Notes: generated by a model from the letters alone, not told the origin. DNA of 40,138 nucleotides from Bacteroidales bacterium (GCA_013141455.1 JABFQW010000032.1:1-40138), one strand, 5' to 3'. Shown: positions 15,185 to 24,661, counted from the first letter of the stretch. Numbers and translations are program-made.

Positions 15185-16723
15185 TTATTCCAGTTTTTTC
15201 AATTTAAATTCGGTGAAGTCAAAATCCGGATTATCAACAAATACTTCCATTTCTTCAACTTTTCCTTCCCGGTTGAGTTTGAAAGTGACGTATCCTTTTG
15301 GTAAGGAAGGAAATGCTTTAAATTCAATCTCGTAGGTATCATACTGCCAATGCGTTAACTTACCGTTCAACCCTTTTGTACGCATGTATTGCATTGAGAG
15401 CGCTCCATTGTCGTTAAAGACTTTTACGCTATCATAGAGATCACAGCCATAAAAACCTGTATAAGCATTGATGTCAAGGCTTGGCTTCGATTGTTTGTTT
15501 CTGGCTGCCTCTGCCACTGCTTTATTTACTTTTGCCTGCTCTTCATTCGTCTTTATCCGGCTGAGTATCATTTTACTCCAATCTTTTACTTCAGGGTTAC
15601 CAAGCAAAACATCAAGGGTTTTATACATCATAGGATAATACAATGTTGAATTGGCGTTTGTAACTATCACAAAGCCAATGTTCTCCTCAGGGATAAAAAC
15701 TGTTTGTGAGATCATTCCATCGTATCCGCCATTATGTGAAACGATTTTCCTTCCAAGGTAATCCATCAGGCTCCAACCCATCCCATACGTTTTAAAATGT
15801 ATGCTTGGAAACATTGCCTGTGAACCTCCGTTAATATTGATCAGCGTGTTTGAACTCTGTAATTCGGATAATCTTTTTGCACTCACTAACGTATCATTTT
15901 TATAAATGCCCTGACCAAGATTCATTTGCAGCCATCTCGCCATATCTGAAACACTTGATATCAGTGAGCCTGCGGGAGCCATATTGTTCCAGTCCATCCA
16001 GGGTATAACTATTGGTTTGTTTTCGATAAACGTATGGGGACTGGCCACGTTGGTAGCACGATTCAAATCGCTTACTTTTAAAAGGGAACGATTCATATTC
16101 AAAGGTTTAAGAATGTTCTCCGAAACAAAATCCTCCCATTTTTCACCGGTAACAGCAGGGATTATTTCACCTGCTGCAATGAACATGATGTTCGAATAAC
16201 CAAAATGTTCGCGAAACCCATAAACAGGTTTCAGGTATTGCGCTTTCGCGATAACTTCCTCACGTGAATAGGTACTTCCATACCAAATCAAATCACCCGA
16301 AAAAGTCTCCAATCCGCTCCTGTGACTAAGTAAGTCTCTGATCGTAAATGCATTGGTAACATATGGATCATACATCTTGAACCAGGGCAAATAGTCAGTC
16401 ACTTTATCATCCCAATTCATTTTACCCTGATCTACCAGCATCGCGAGCGCTGTGGCAGTGAATGCTTTCGTGTTACTTGCCAGGGCAAATAATGTATTTT
16501 CATCTACCGGAATTTTCGATTCAACATCAATAACCCCAAATCCCTTTGCAAATAAAACACTGTCTTTTGTGACAATGGCGATGGCCATGCCCGGGACGTT
16601 CCAGTCGGATAAGGCAGTATCATAATATTTTTCGAGTTCGGCTAACTTCTCAGTATTAACCTGATTCATAGCCTGAAGACCAAACAATACACTAAACACT
16701 AACAATAAATGTAATCTCTTCAT
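15185..16723 (-). CDS. Serine hydrolase, class C beta-lactamase / PBP4* family
   Basis: It has 512 residues with a signal peptide ending near residue 22. The beta-lactamase-fold catalytic elements are complete: SxxK as Ser83-Lys86 in LASNTKAFTA, YxN as Tyr176 in FGYSNIMF, and the HxG box as His330 in VSHNGGYDG. A C-terminal beta domain (~420-510) resembles the DUF3471-type domain attached to many of these hydrolases. Members act as peptidases or esterases on peptides, D-amino-acid substrates or esters; true beta-lactamase activity cannot be inferred. It is probably periplasmic. It is the second of two minus-strand exported proteins here but 115 bases from the peroxidase, so co-transcription is uncertain. 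Confidence 0.92.
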   Translation of the reverse strand: MKRLHLLLVFSVLFGLQAMNQVNTEKLAELEKYYDTALSDWNVPGMAIAIVTKDSVLFAKGFGVIDVESKIPVDENTLFALASNTKAFTATALAMLVDQGKMNWDDKVTDYLPWFKMYDPYVTNAFTIRDLLSHRSGLETFSGDLIWYGSTYSREEVIAKAQYLKPVYGFREHFGYSNIMFIAAGEIIPAVTGEKWEDFVSENILKPLNMNRSLLKVSDLNRATNVASPHTFIENKPIVIPWMDWNNMAPAGSLISSVSDMARWLQMNLGQGIYKNDTLVSAKRLSELQSSNTLININGGSQAMFPSIHFKTYGMGWSLMDYLGRKIVSHNGGYDGMISQTVFIPEENIGFVIVTNANSTLYYPMMYKTLDVLLGNPEVKDWSKMILSRIKTNEEQAKVNKAVAEAARNKQSKPSLDINAYTGFYGCDLYDSVKVFNDNGALSMQYMRTKGLNGKLTHWQYDTYEIEFKAFPSLPKGYVTFKLNREGKVEEMEVFVDNPDFDFTEFKLKKLE

Positions 16724-16773
16724 CTGAAATTTTTTAATCGTTGCACTTTTGCTTTTAAACTCTGTTTTTCAAC

Positions 16774-17256
16774 TTAATATGGAATTTTTTTTCCGGATAT
16801 CATCCATTCGTCAAAAACCTGGATAGCATTTTCGAGTTCAAGCTGATAGGTTGGTATATCACGTTCGTGTGGGTGAAGCGGTATCTGGCCGTAAATATAT
16901 GAATCATCAAAGCCGGCTCCGGCAGCCATTTCACGGGTTGCTGCATAATAAACATTCGCCGGCCGTGACCAATAGATTGCCCCCAGACACATCGGACAAG
17001 GTTCACAACTTGAATACAATACGCAATCATCGAGTTGAAAAGTACCAAGATTTCTACAAGCCTCCCTGATTGCCATAATTTCTGCATGGGCTGTTGGGTC
17101 ATTATCGGAAGTAACTCTGTTTGCCCCACGCCCGATAATCATACCATTTTTAACAATTACAGCGCCAAATGGCCCGCCATTCCCCGTTTTAATGTTCTCG
17201 GACGCCAATCGTATTGCTTCCTTCATGAACGCTTCCTGTTCCTTTGTCGCTTTCAT
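16774..17256 (-). CDS. guaD: Guanine deaminase (cytidine-deaminase fold)
   Basis: It converts guanine to xanthine in purine salvage. The protein is 160 residues from the ATG at 17256. I prefer this start because it lies 13 bases after the aat stop and leads straight into KEQEAFMKEAIRLA; upstream in-frame starts lie within aat. Zinc ligands are visible: His57 with Glu59 in TAHAEIMAI, and Cys87 and Cys90 in CEPCPMC. The segment GAIYWSRP, the AGFDDSYIY region and the C-terminal tyrosine are features of B. subtilis GuaD rather than TadA-type tRNA deaminases. It probably shares a transcript with aat. Confidence 0.88.
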   Translation of the reverse strand: MKATKEQEAFMKEAIRLASENIKTGNGGPFGAVIVKNGMIIGRGANRVTSDNDPTAHAEIMAIREACRNLGTFQLDDCVLYSSCEPCPMCLGAIYWSRPANVYYAATREMAAGAGFDDSYIYGQIPLHPHERDIPTYQLELENAIQVFDEWMISGKKIPY

Positions 17257-17269
17257 ACTTCTTTTTTTA

Positions 17270-17986
17270 TTATACAAATTTAACAACTCTTTTCTCAACG
17301 GATATTTCGCCCCATTGGCCAATAAGGCTGGGTTTTTGAATCGAATCTTTGAGTATTTCCATGAAACCAGCGCGTGGTATTGCCTTTGCACCGAAACTGG
17401 CAAGATACGGCGTTTCCTGTTGCGCATCAATCAGGTCAAAATTATTCGATTTCAAAAAATCAACCAAAAAATAAAAAGCCGTTTTTGAAGCATTCGGTAG
17501 TAAATGAAACATCGATTCACCAAAAAAAATCCTCCCCAGCGATAGTCCATATAATCCACCAACCATGATATTTTCCTTATAGGCTTCTATTGAATGCGCC
17601 AATCCAAGTTTATGAAGCTCAATAAAGGTGTTTTTAACTGCGTTGGTAATCCAGGTGCCGGTTTCACCTCCGCGTTCGACCATTGCACAATTGCTGATAA
17701 CTGATTCAAAATCAGTATCAAACTTTACCTGAAATTCATTATTTCGAATGGATTTGAGTAAGCTTTTCGAAAATATTGCTTCCACCGGATGTAAAACCAT
17801 TCTTGGATCAGGCGAATACCACATAATAGGTTCATCTTCGGTACTCCACGGAAAAAGGCCAAGTGAATACGCATTAAGCAAACTCGTAACGCTTATCTCT
17901 CCGCCTATCGCGATCGGACCCTCTTTCACCTCAATCTGAGCAATCGCATTGTAATACTCATTATTCAGCGTAAACTCCTGCACCAT
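17270..17986 (-). CDS. aat: Leucyl/phenylalanyl-tRNA--protein transferase
   Basis: It transfers Leu or Phe from aminoacyl-tRNA to N-terminal Arg or Lys of proteins, marking them for ClpS/ClpAP-type N-degron degradation; it is cytosolic. Diagnostic motifs are AYSLGLFPWS, PIMWYSPDPRMVL, GTWITNAVKNTFIELHKLG, VGGLYGLSLGRIFFGESMFH and a terminal LIDAQQETPYLASFGA. The ATG at 17986 gives 238 residues, close to the family's usual ~230. A TTG at 18034 would add 16 residues of unconserved sequence and is less likely. It is followed 13 bases later by guaD. The clpC gene at 28855-31389 is a potential partner for degradation, though no clpS is present in the window. Confidence 0.95.
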   Translation of the reverse strand: MVQEFTLNNEYYNAIAQIEVKEGPIAIGGEISVTSLLNAYSLGLFPWSTEDEPIMWYSPDPRMVLHPVEAIFSKSLLKSIRNNEFQVKFDTDFESVISNCAMVERGGETGTWITNAVKNTFIELHKLGLAHSIEAYKENIMVGGLYGLSLGRIFFGESMFHLLPNASKTAFYFLVDFLKSNNFDLIDAQQETPYLASFGAKAIPRAGFMEILKDSIQKPSLIGQWGEISVEKRVVKFV

Positions 17987-18120
17987 GTCTGGTTTTGAAT
18001 TGGTTTCAGACCTTAAAAGTACAGTTTTTTGCAATACAAACCTGATGAATATTGGGTGTATTACTGCTTCTGATCTGATAGAATGGATTGGTAAGATAGT
18101 TTAACGGCTGTCAATTTTTG

Positions 18121-19806
18121 TTAGTAACCTGCTACATAACCCTTTTCAGTTGATCGTGTTAAACCAAGAAACTTTTTTTTATCCTTTTGAACAGATAGAA
18201 CCTGCATACCCGTTAAAGGTTCCGAAACGAATTTGATCCGGTGACCAATAGCCATCAAATCTCTGACAATCTGATAATTAATACCCTTCTCAATCGTAAT
18301 CCAGCTACTATTCCTGCGTTTATTTGTGATTTGGTTATCGTAAATAAAAGGAGCCCGCAACGCTTCGGCAGCTTCCATTTTAAAGTCGATTGTATTAATC
18401 AGGTATTGTATTTCGGCAAGTGCATTGAGCGAATTGTCAGCCAAACTTAAACATAAAACAGGTTTTCCATCATTCATCACCATACAGGGAATCGAATTGA
18501 AATGGGGGCGACTGTACGCCGCGTATGCATTACCATCATTTTTTTTCATCGAAAATGCTGATGCCCTGTTTTGTAACACAAAACCCAATCCATCCGGCAC
18601 TATACCTGAACCCATCCCTGCATAATTATTTTGCGCCAAAACAATAAAGTTTCCTTCATCATCTGCAACAATAATTGAAATCGTATTCGATTCATTTTCT
18701 ATAGTATATGACGGTATATTTAATGTATTCGTTGAGCTGAAACCACGCAATTTCATTTTAGCATCCTGTTTATCCGGAAAATCAGTTTTACCGTATTTTT
18801 TATAGGACGGATCTTTGTAAAACTTTTCCTGATCCTGAGTGGCGAGCTTATTAACTTCAATCAGCGTATGCAGGTATTGTTTTGAGCCAAACTTCAATTG
18901 TCCCAAATTAAAATTCCCGACGATATCGAGCATTTTCAATAGATTGATTCCCATTCCGTTAGGAGGCAATTGAAAAACGATATTGCCACGGTAATCGGTC
19001 GAAATGGGATCAACCCATTCACTGTGATGATTATTCAAATCCTCCAAATTCAGATAACCACCCTCACGAACAACCGTATTGACAATCAACTGACTATTCT
19101 CAGCTTTATAAAAACTTCTGAAACCATTGTTGGCCAGCTTTTTATATAATTTTGCCAGATCAGGATTAATAAACAAATCTCCTGATATGGGAGTGATGCT
19201 ATCCACCATGAATAGCTTTCTGAAATTATCATATTGCTTTAACGAAACTGCTTCGTTTTCAATCTGTTTGGCAACTTCATCCGTCATAATAAATCCGTCT
19301 TCGGCACATTGGATGGCATCAGCCAGAATCTCATAAGCTGGTAATTTACCAAATTTTTCGTGTAGTTCGTACCAGCCATCAACACAACCAGGTACGGTAA
19401 TTGAAAGCGGACTATTCTCAGCTATTTTGGTGATTTTCTGTGATTTCAACTTTTCAAAACGTAAGGCACCCGGACTTTTTCCTGTGGTATTTAATCCATA
19501 AAGTTGTTTGGTTTTTGAGTCCCAAACTAATGCATATAAATCACCGCCAACACCACCATGCGTTGGATGGGTTACTCCAAGCAAGGCGTTTGCGGCAATG
19601 GCTGCATCAATTGCATTTCCTCCTTTTTTAAGAATATTCAGCGCTGTTTGAGACGCCGCAGCGGAGTTGGACACAACCATGCCATAGCTCCCATGGGCTG
19701 CATCAATACTATGAATATCATCGGTTTTAAAGGAAGTATTTTCCTGACCTACAATGGATTGCAGGACAATAAAGAATAATACTGAAACAAAAATAATCGG
19801 TTTCAT
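18121..19806 (-). CDS. Gamma-glutamyltransferase-family Ntn hydrolase, divergent
   Basis: It has 561 residues with a signal peptide at ~1-20 (MKPIIFVSVLFFIVLQSIVG). The start at 19806 is chosen because it heads a clean signal sequence 7 bases after the aminotransferase stop. The large-subunit pattern is clear: GMVVSNSAAASQTAL, GGNAIDAAIAA and HPTHGGVGGDLYALVWD. Self-cleavage should occur before the nucleophile Thr. Alignment to the usual TTHFSVVD...GN motif places it at Thr375 in NTISIIVADDEGN, but the following Thr-His is Ile-Ser. GSGIVPDGLGFVLQNR matches the small subunit. It could be an active periplasmic peptidase or transferase with altered specificity, or inactive. It is likely co-transcribed with the aminotransferase. 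Confidence 0.88.
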   Translation of the reverse strand: MKPIIFVSVLFFIVLQSIVGQENTSFKTDDIHSIDAAHGSYGMVVSNSAAASQTALNILKKGGNAIDAAIAANALLGVTHPTHGGVGGDLYALVWDSKTKQLYGLNTTGKSPGALRFEKLKSQKITKIAENSPLSITVPGCVDGWYELHEKFGKLPAYEILADAIQCAEDGFIMTDEVAKQIENEAVSLKQYDNFRKLFMVDSITPISGDLFINPDLAKLYKKLANNGFRSFYKAENSQLIVNTVVREGGYLNLEDLNNHHSEWVDPISTDYRGNIVFQLPPNGMGINLLKMLDIVGNFNLGQLKFGSKQYLHTLIEVNKLATQDQEKFYKDPSYKKYGKTDFPDKQDAKMKLRGFSSTNTLNIPSYTIENESNTISIIVADDEGNFIVLAQNNYAGMGSGIVPDGLGFVLQNRASAFSMKKNDGNAYAAYSRPHFNSIPCMVMNDGKPVLCLSLADNSLNALAEIQYLINTIDFKMEAAEALRAPFIYDNQITNKRRNSSWITIEKGINYQIVRDLMAIGHRIKFVSEPLTGMQVLSVQKDKKKFLGLTRSTEKGYVAGY

Positions 19807-19813
19807 CGAAATG

Positions 19814-21010
19814 TTAATTAGCCAATGCTTCATCAAGCGACTGAATAATCTTTACTAAGGACAGATCAATTTCATCCATCGTAATTGTCAATGGCGGAGC
19901 GATCCGAAAAGCATTTTCATTAAAAAGAAACTGATCAACTACCAGGTGATTCTTTTTAAATATTTTCATTAACAGGTTGATATTCACGCGCTGTGTGACT
20001 TCAACCCCAAGCATCAGGCCAATCTGACGAATTTCGCTGATAGCCCGGTGCGATTTTAATGCATTCACGTATCTCATCCCTTTTGATGCTGCATCAACGA
20101 TTAATTTTTCCTCAAACAAAACATCAAAAGCCGCGAGGGCGGCAGCACAACAAACAGGATGCCCTCCAAAAGTGGTGATATGGCCCAACTCAGGGTTAAA
20201 TGTCAGCGTTGACATATTTTTTTTCGAACTGATGAAGGCCCCAATGGGCATGCCGCCACCCAAGGCCTTCGCGAGACACAGTATATCGGGGACAATATTA
20301 TAATTCTCAAAAGCGAATAATCTGCCTGTCCGGCCCATACCCATCTGAATTTCATCAAAAATAAGTAAAGCACCGGTTTCGTTGCAACGTTCACGAATAG
20401 CTTCGAGGTAAGCCTTTTTAGGAAGAATGATGCCCGCTTCGGCTTGCACGGGTTCAACCAACACACAAGCCGTTTGGTCGGTAATCTGGTTCAAATCGTC
20501 AAAATTATTGAAACGTAACATCCTGGTATCTGGAAGTAAGGGTCGAAAGGCATTCTTCAGCGTTTCATTTCCAAGCAAACTCAGGGCACCGGCTGTGCCA
20601 CCATGGTAAGCATCTTTAAAACCTATTAACTCCGTGCGGCCGGTAATCCGTTTTGCTAATTTCAAAGCACCTTCGATGGCTTCACTTCCCGAATTCACAA
20701 AATATACTGAATCAAGCGATTGTGGCAGGTTTTCGGCAAGTTTAGCAGCAAGCATCACTTGCGGCGATTGAACAAACTTACCATAGACCATAATATGCAT
20801 ATAGCTTTCGAGCTGGGTGTTGATTGCATGAACAACTCTTGGATGAAGATGTCCAACATTACTTACCGATACACCTGAGACAAGATCAATCAATTTATTT
20901 CCTTCAGAATCAATAAGATATATACCTTTAGATCCGACAATCTCAATCGGATCAATTTCAATTGAAGGTAAGCCAAGGTGGAGTTGAAAAAGTTGTCGTG
21001 TAGTGAGCAT
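19814..21010 (-). CDS. Class III PLP-dependent aminotransferase
   Basis: It has 398 residues, the normal size for the ornithine/acetylornithine/4-aminobutyrate aminotransferase group. It shows FVNSGSEAIEGALKLAKR for phosphate binding, AYHGGTAGALSLLG, LLIFDEIQMGMGRTGR, and the Schiff-base Lys248 in CLAKALGGGMPIGAF. The HITTFGGHPVCCAAALA motif contributes across the dimer. The substrate cannot be fixed from sequence; there are no arginine or lysine pathway genes nearby. The only partner is the gamma-glutamyltransferase-like gene 7 bases downstream, which hints at amino-acid or peptide breakdown. A TATTTTTG box lies just upstream (21028-21021), too close to be sure of. Confidence 0.92.
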   Translation of the reverse strand: MLTTRQLFQLHLGLPSIEIDPIEIVGSKGIYLIDSEGNKLIDLVSGVSVSNVGHLHPRVVHAINTQLESYMHIMVYGKFVQSPQVMLAAKLAENLPQSLDSVYFVNSGSEAIEGALKLAKRITGRTELIGFKDAYHGGTAGALSLLGNETLKNAFRPLLPDTRMLRFNNFDDLNQITDQTACVLVEPVQAEAGIILPKKAYLEAIRERCNETGALLIFDEIQMGMGRTGRLFAFENYNIVPDILCLAKALGGGMPIGAFISSKKNMSTLTFNPELGHITTFGGHPVCCAAALAAFDVLFEEKLIVDAASKGMRYVNALKSHRAISEIRQIGLMLGVEVTQRVNINLLMKIFKKNHLVVDQFLFNENAFRIAPPLTITMDEIDLSLVKIIQSLDEALAN

Positions 21011-21180
21011 GTTTTTTTAGCAAAAATAGCTATTACGTTGAAAATCTAACCTATTGATTATAACATAGTTTTGAACGGATTATAAACAATTTCACTTAAA
21101 CTATCAGATATAAATTATATTTGTCTTGTATTCTGACAACTTTACTGAATTATATATCATTGTTGGGTAAGCCACTTAAA

Positions 21181-21987
21181 ATGAAAAACAAGGTTATCAT
21201 CGTCACAGGTGCATCATCAGGAATAGGAAAAGCTTTGGCCTTCGAAGCTGGTCGGCAGGGAGCCAGTTTGGTTTTGGCCGCCAGAAATGAATCACACCTT
21301 ATTGAGATTGTTGAGAAAATTAAACTGTTCAATCCAAATGTAATATACTGTGTTACTGATGTTAGTAAGGAGTCTGATTGTGAGATGATGGTAAGTAAAG
21401 CCATCGAAAAATTTGGAAAAATAGATGTGCTTATCAACAATGCCGGAATCTCAATGCGGGCTTTGTTTCTCGAAACCAATCTCAGTGTGATGCATCGCCT
21501 GATGGATGTTAACTTTTGGGGAACAGTTTATTCAACCAAATATGCCTTGCCGCATCTTTTACAAACGAAAGGTTCAATCGTTGGTGTATCATCAACGGCC
21601 GGTTTTATCGGTCTTCCTGGAAGGACTGGTTACTCGGCATCGAAATTTGCCATGCAGGGTTTTTTAGAAGCGCTCCGCATTGAAAACATCAAAAACGGTT
21701 TACATGTTTTGATGGCTTTCCCGGGTTTCACAGCATCAAACATTCGCAATACAGCACTGAATGGTGATGGTAAACCACAAGGTGAATCACCAAGGAACGA
21801 GGATAAGATGATGACCCCTGAGAAAGTTGCCATTTCAATATTGAGGGGTATTAAATTACGTAAAAGAAACCTGATACTAACCCTGGAAGGTAAGTTATTA
21901 CGTCAATTTAACAGAATCATCCCTAATCGCATTGATAAAAGCATTTATAAGGTAATGTCGAAAGAGCCTGATTCACCATTTAAATAA
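21181..21987 (+). CDS. Classical SDR-family oxidoreductase
   Basis: A 268-residue NAD(P)-dependent dehydrogenase or reductase. The start at the ATG 21181 immediately precedes the conserved KVIIVTGASSGIG; a TTG at 21121 would add 20 unconserved residues. The cofactor motif TGASSGIG starts at residue 9. NNAG lies at ~87, catalytic Ser138 in VSSTAG, and Tyr151 and Lys155 in GYSASK. A basic C-terminal tail (RKRNLILTLEGKLLRQFNRI) is typical of the membrane-associating DHRS7-like group. Substrate is unknown. It is divergent from the aminotransferase, with 170 bases between, and convergent with the beta-barrel gene. Confidence 0.92.
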   Translation: MKNKVIIVTGASSGIGKALAFEAGRQGASLVLAARNESHLIEIVEKIKLFNPNVIYCVTDVSKESDCEMMVSKAIEKFGKIDVLINNAGISMRALFLETNLSVMHRLMDVNFWGTVYSTKYALPHLLQTKGSIVGVSSTAGFIGLPGRTGYSASKFAMQGFLEALRIENIKNGLHVLMAFPGFTASNIRNTALNGDGKPQGESPRNEDKMMTPEKVAISILRGIKLRKRNLILTLEGKLLRQFNRIIPNRIDKSIYKVMSKEPDSPFK

Positions 21988-22014
21988 TTGATTACAGGTA
22001 GCTTACCTGCGATA

Positions 22015-22812
22015 TTAATCTTTGGTATTTTGTTGACTGACCTGCTTATTTCGATTTTTTTTTGGATCCATCCTGTAGAATAAACCGCCCCTGAACGAGG
22101 AAGAATTGACTTGTATCAATATCATTTCAGGGTTTTCGAAATACCCAACAATACTTGTTTGCAATGATGCATCAACAAAAACACCAATATTTTTATGTAA
22201 TAAATATGAAATTCCTAATCCAAGCAAGATACCTCCGTCATAGGTATTCGCCACATCTATTGCGTTTCCGATGAAATAATTGCGATATTGGCCGGGTTCG
22301 AAACCATATTTAATGAAGGGAAGTCCGGCAATATTATCTATATACATTTCTTCATAACCATCCTGGTATGTATTCAACATCAGTGAATAATAAATGCCCC
22401 CTTTCACGAATATACTAATGTCGGACATAAGCCAATGATATTCAACGAACAACGGAAAAGTAAGGTAAAATGATTGATAATCAACCTCTGAGGCATAATA
22501 ACAATCCAAACAGATATAGCGACTCGTATCGGTGATTTGTAATCCTGAATTGAATACCTCAGAGGTGAAACCGCGCCTTTCGAATTCGATGCCGGTACCT
22601 AAGGCAAAACTTTCGTTGAAATAGTAAGTCGCCGAAGTTCCCGTTTTGAACCCTTTCTTTGGACTAAAATCAAATGAATTATTAGATGAACTTACACTAC
22701 TGGTCAAAATGCCACCGTTCACACCAAACTGCCAGTTTTTATTCGATTCCGATTTTTGGCCGTAAGCTATTGACATACCAATAAAGAATAAACCAAGCAG
22801 AAGTAGCCTCAT
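22015..22812 (-). CDS. Outer-membrane beta-barrel protein (porin family)
   Basis: It has 265 residues from the ATG at 22812. That start opens a proper signal peptide (MRLLLLGLFFIGMSIAYGQ) and lies one base after the stop of the upstream transporter gene. The mature part has alternating amphipathic beta segments and aromatic girdle residues: WQFGVNGGI near the N-terminus, a middle FYLTFPLFVEYHW, and a late KNIGVFVDASLQTSIVGYF. This is the pattern of Bacteroidota PorT-like barrels. It ends in an unusual basic tail (residues ~250-265) instead of an aromatic final residue. The tight coupling suggests a shared regulon with the transporter; its function is unknown. Confidence 0.8.
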   Translation of the reverse strand: MRLLLLGLFFIGMSIAYGQKSESNKNWQFGVNGGILTSSVSSSNNSFDFSPKKGFKTGTSATYYFNESFALGTGIEFERRGFTSEVFNSGLQITDTSRYICLDCYYASEVDYQSFYLTFPLFVEYHWLMSDISIFVKGGIYYSLMLNTYQDGYEEMYIDNIAGLPFIKYGFEPGQYRNYFIGNAIDVANTYDGGILLGLGISYLLHKNIGVFVDASLQTSIVGYFENPEMILIQVNSSSFRGGLFYRMDPKKNRNKQVSQQNTKD

Positions 22813-22813
22813 A

Positions 22814-23584
22814 TCAGAAACTAATTGAAATCCAATAAATACCAACGGCAATAGATGCAAATGCACCAGTTAACTGAACCCTTTTGAAAAGGTGAGGCCG
22901 GTTCGAATTGTCGGTTTTGAAAGCCACGAAACCTAACAAGATGGAGAAAAGAACCATCGAAATAATTGTTCCGGCGCCAAAACCAACGAGATAAACAACT
23001 GATTCCATGGATGATTTAAAGGCCAGGGTTGGTAACAATCCCAATAAATGTGAAAAACCGGCCATACCATGTATTAATCCGATGATCGAAGCTGATAAAA
23101 AGGATTGATCAACAACTTTTTTATGCTCATGCCGGTGGATGTTAATAGCCGGATGATCGTGCTTATGGATATGCGTTATAGATATTCCATGTTGATTTGC
23201 ATGACTATGGGGATGTAGATGGACATGATTCGCTTTTTTACCAAAAATTCTCCAGAGTGCCCAAACACCAATTACCAACAATACAAACCCAACGATGGCT
23301 TCGCTCGAAGCTGAAATTGATTCGACCGGAATAACATCGCGAAAAAGCATGAGTAATAAACCAACGGTCAACATTCCGGCAGTGTGGCCGATTCCCCATC
23401 CTAATCCTACAATCCAGGCCCTGAGTTTATTTTCGATTGCCAGCGGACTCACTGCTGCCAAATGATCAGGACCAGATATTACATGCAAAACACTTGCTAC
23501 CAATCCATACAACAACGGAATACTAAGTAAATAGCTATTTTGACCACTTCCAACAACTAACAGTAAATCGCAAGAACCCAACAT
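22814..23584 (-). CDS. NicO/UreH-type nickel/cobalt transporter with His-rich loop
   Basis: A 256-residue inner-membrane protein with about six helices. The first helices carry LHVISGPDHLAAVSPLA and GWGIGHTAGMLTVG, matching the HxxxGPDH and GxGHxxxH-like motifs of the NicO/UreH superfamily that move Ni2+ or Co2+. A cytoplasmic-type loop at ~120-157 has 13 histidines, many as HxH, consistent with metal binding. A second HG motif lies at IIGLIHGMAGFSHLLG. It could be an importer for metalloenzymes or an RcnA-like exporter; no urease or hydrogenase genes are in the window. The beta-barrel gene begins one base after its stop. Confidence 0.85.
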   Translation of the reverse strand: MLGSCDLLLVVGSGQNSYLLSIPLLYGLVASVLHVISGPDHLAAVSPLAIENKLRAWIVGLGWGIGHTAGMLTVGLLLMLFRDVIPVESISASSEAIVGFVLLVIGVWALWRIFGKKANHVHLHPHSHANQHGISITHIHKHDHPAINIHRHEHKKVVDQSFLSASIIGLIHGMAGFSHLLGLLPTLAFKSSMESVVYLVGFGAGTIISMVLFSILLGFVAFKTDNSNRPHLFKRVQLTGAFASIAVGIYWISISF

Positions 23585-23752
23585 ATTCTCATTTTTTACA
23601 AAAATAATTGTTTTGTGTTTATATCCACACCAACTTACTTGTTTCGAATGAATCTAAACAGACCTGAGATAATAAAATATCTGTTGCATGACGTGAAATG
23701 CAATTTAATAAAAAGCATTACTATTTATTTACGATTTTTGTAAAAAAAAACG

Positions 23753-24520
23753 TTGCCAAGATATTTCATAAAATTAGCTTACGATGGAAGTAATTACCAT
23801 GGTTGGCAATCGCAGGAGAATGCAGTTAGCGTTCAATCGGAGCTTGAAAAATGTATGTCGTTGAAACTTGGGTTCAATGTAAAACTAACAGGCTGTGGAC
23901 GCACCGATACCGGAGTACATGCAAGGGAGTTTTATGCGCATTTTGATATGGATATTCCTTTCAATCAGGTTAGTAAGTCTGAATTCATCAATAATCTGAA
24001 TCAGTTTTTACCTGCTGATATTTCTGTTTTTGATATAATTGAAGTTGACCGGGAGGCTAATGCCAGGTTCGATGCCGTTTCGCGCACCTACAAATATTAT
24101 ATTCACCAACAGAAAGACCCATTTTTGCAGCAATATTCATTTTATCATTATGGTGCTTTTGATTCTGGGTTGATGAATCAGGCATGTTTGATACTATTTG
24201 ATTATGAAGATTTTACAAGTTTTTCGAAGTTACATTCAAAAACAAAAACTAACATCTGCCATATCTCACTTTGCAAATGGGAGTATGTGGGTGAACAAAT
24301 CATATTTACGATACAGGCTGATCGGTTTCTTCGGAATATGGTACGGGCAATTGTTGGAACCATGTTGGAAATTGGAAAGGGAAAACTCACAATAAGTGCC
24401 TTCAGAGAAGTAATAGAATCGAAAAACCGGTCAAATGCAGGGTATTCAGTTCCCGGACATGCGCTTTTTCTCGAAAAAGTTAACTATCCGGAAACAATAT
24501 TCATGAGAAATATTGATTAA
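23753..24520 (+). CDS. truA: tRNA pseudouridine(38-40) synthase
   Basis: It makes pseudouridine at positions 38-40 of the tRNA anticodon arm. It has 255 residues, the normal length. The catalytic Asp52 lies in LTGCGRTDTGVHA, and the N-terminal strand RYFIKLAYDGSNYHGWQ is complete. The only start that keeps this strand is TTG at 23753, so TTG is almost certainly used. Later landmarks are FLRNMVRAIVGTMLEIG and RSNAGYSVPGHALFLEKV. It is transcribed divergently from the NicO transporter. The 168-base gap between them has a TATTTTTG box facing the transporter. Confidence 0.96.
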   Translation: MPRYFIKLAYDGSNYHGWQSQENAVSVQSELEKCMSLKLGFNVKLTGCGRTDTGVHAREFYAHFDMDIPFNQVSKSEFINNLNQFLPADISVFDIIEVDREANARFDAVSRTYKYYIHQQKDPFLQQYSFYHYGAFDSGLMNQACLILFDYEDFTSFSKLHSKTKTNICHISLCKWEYVGEQIIFTIQADRFLRNMVRAIVGTMLEIGKGKLTISAFREVIESKNRSNAGYSVPGHALFLEKVNYPETIFMRNID

Positions 24521-24661
24521 AATAATGAATTTCAAGTCGGGATTTATGTTTTGGATCAAGAAAAAAAATTCCGCAATCGTTTTCTAATTATATTTGCTAA
24601 CTTGTTAATATCTTAGTCTGGCTATTATTTTGGATAAATAATTATTAATAAAACATATACT

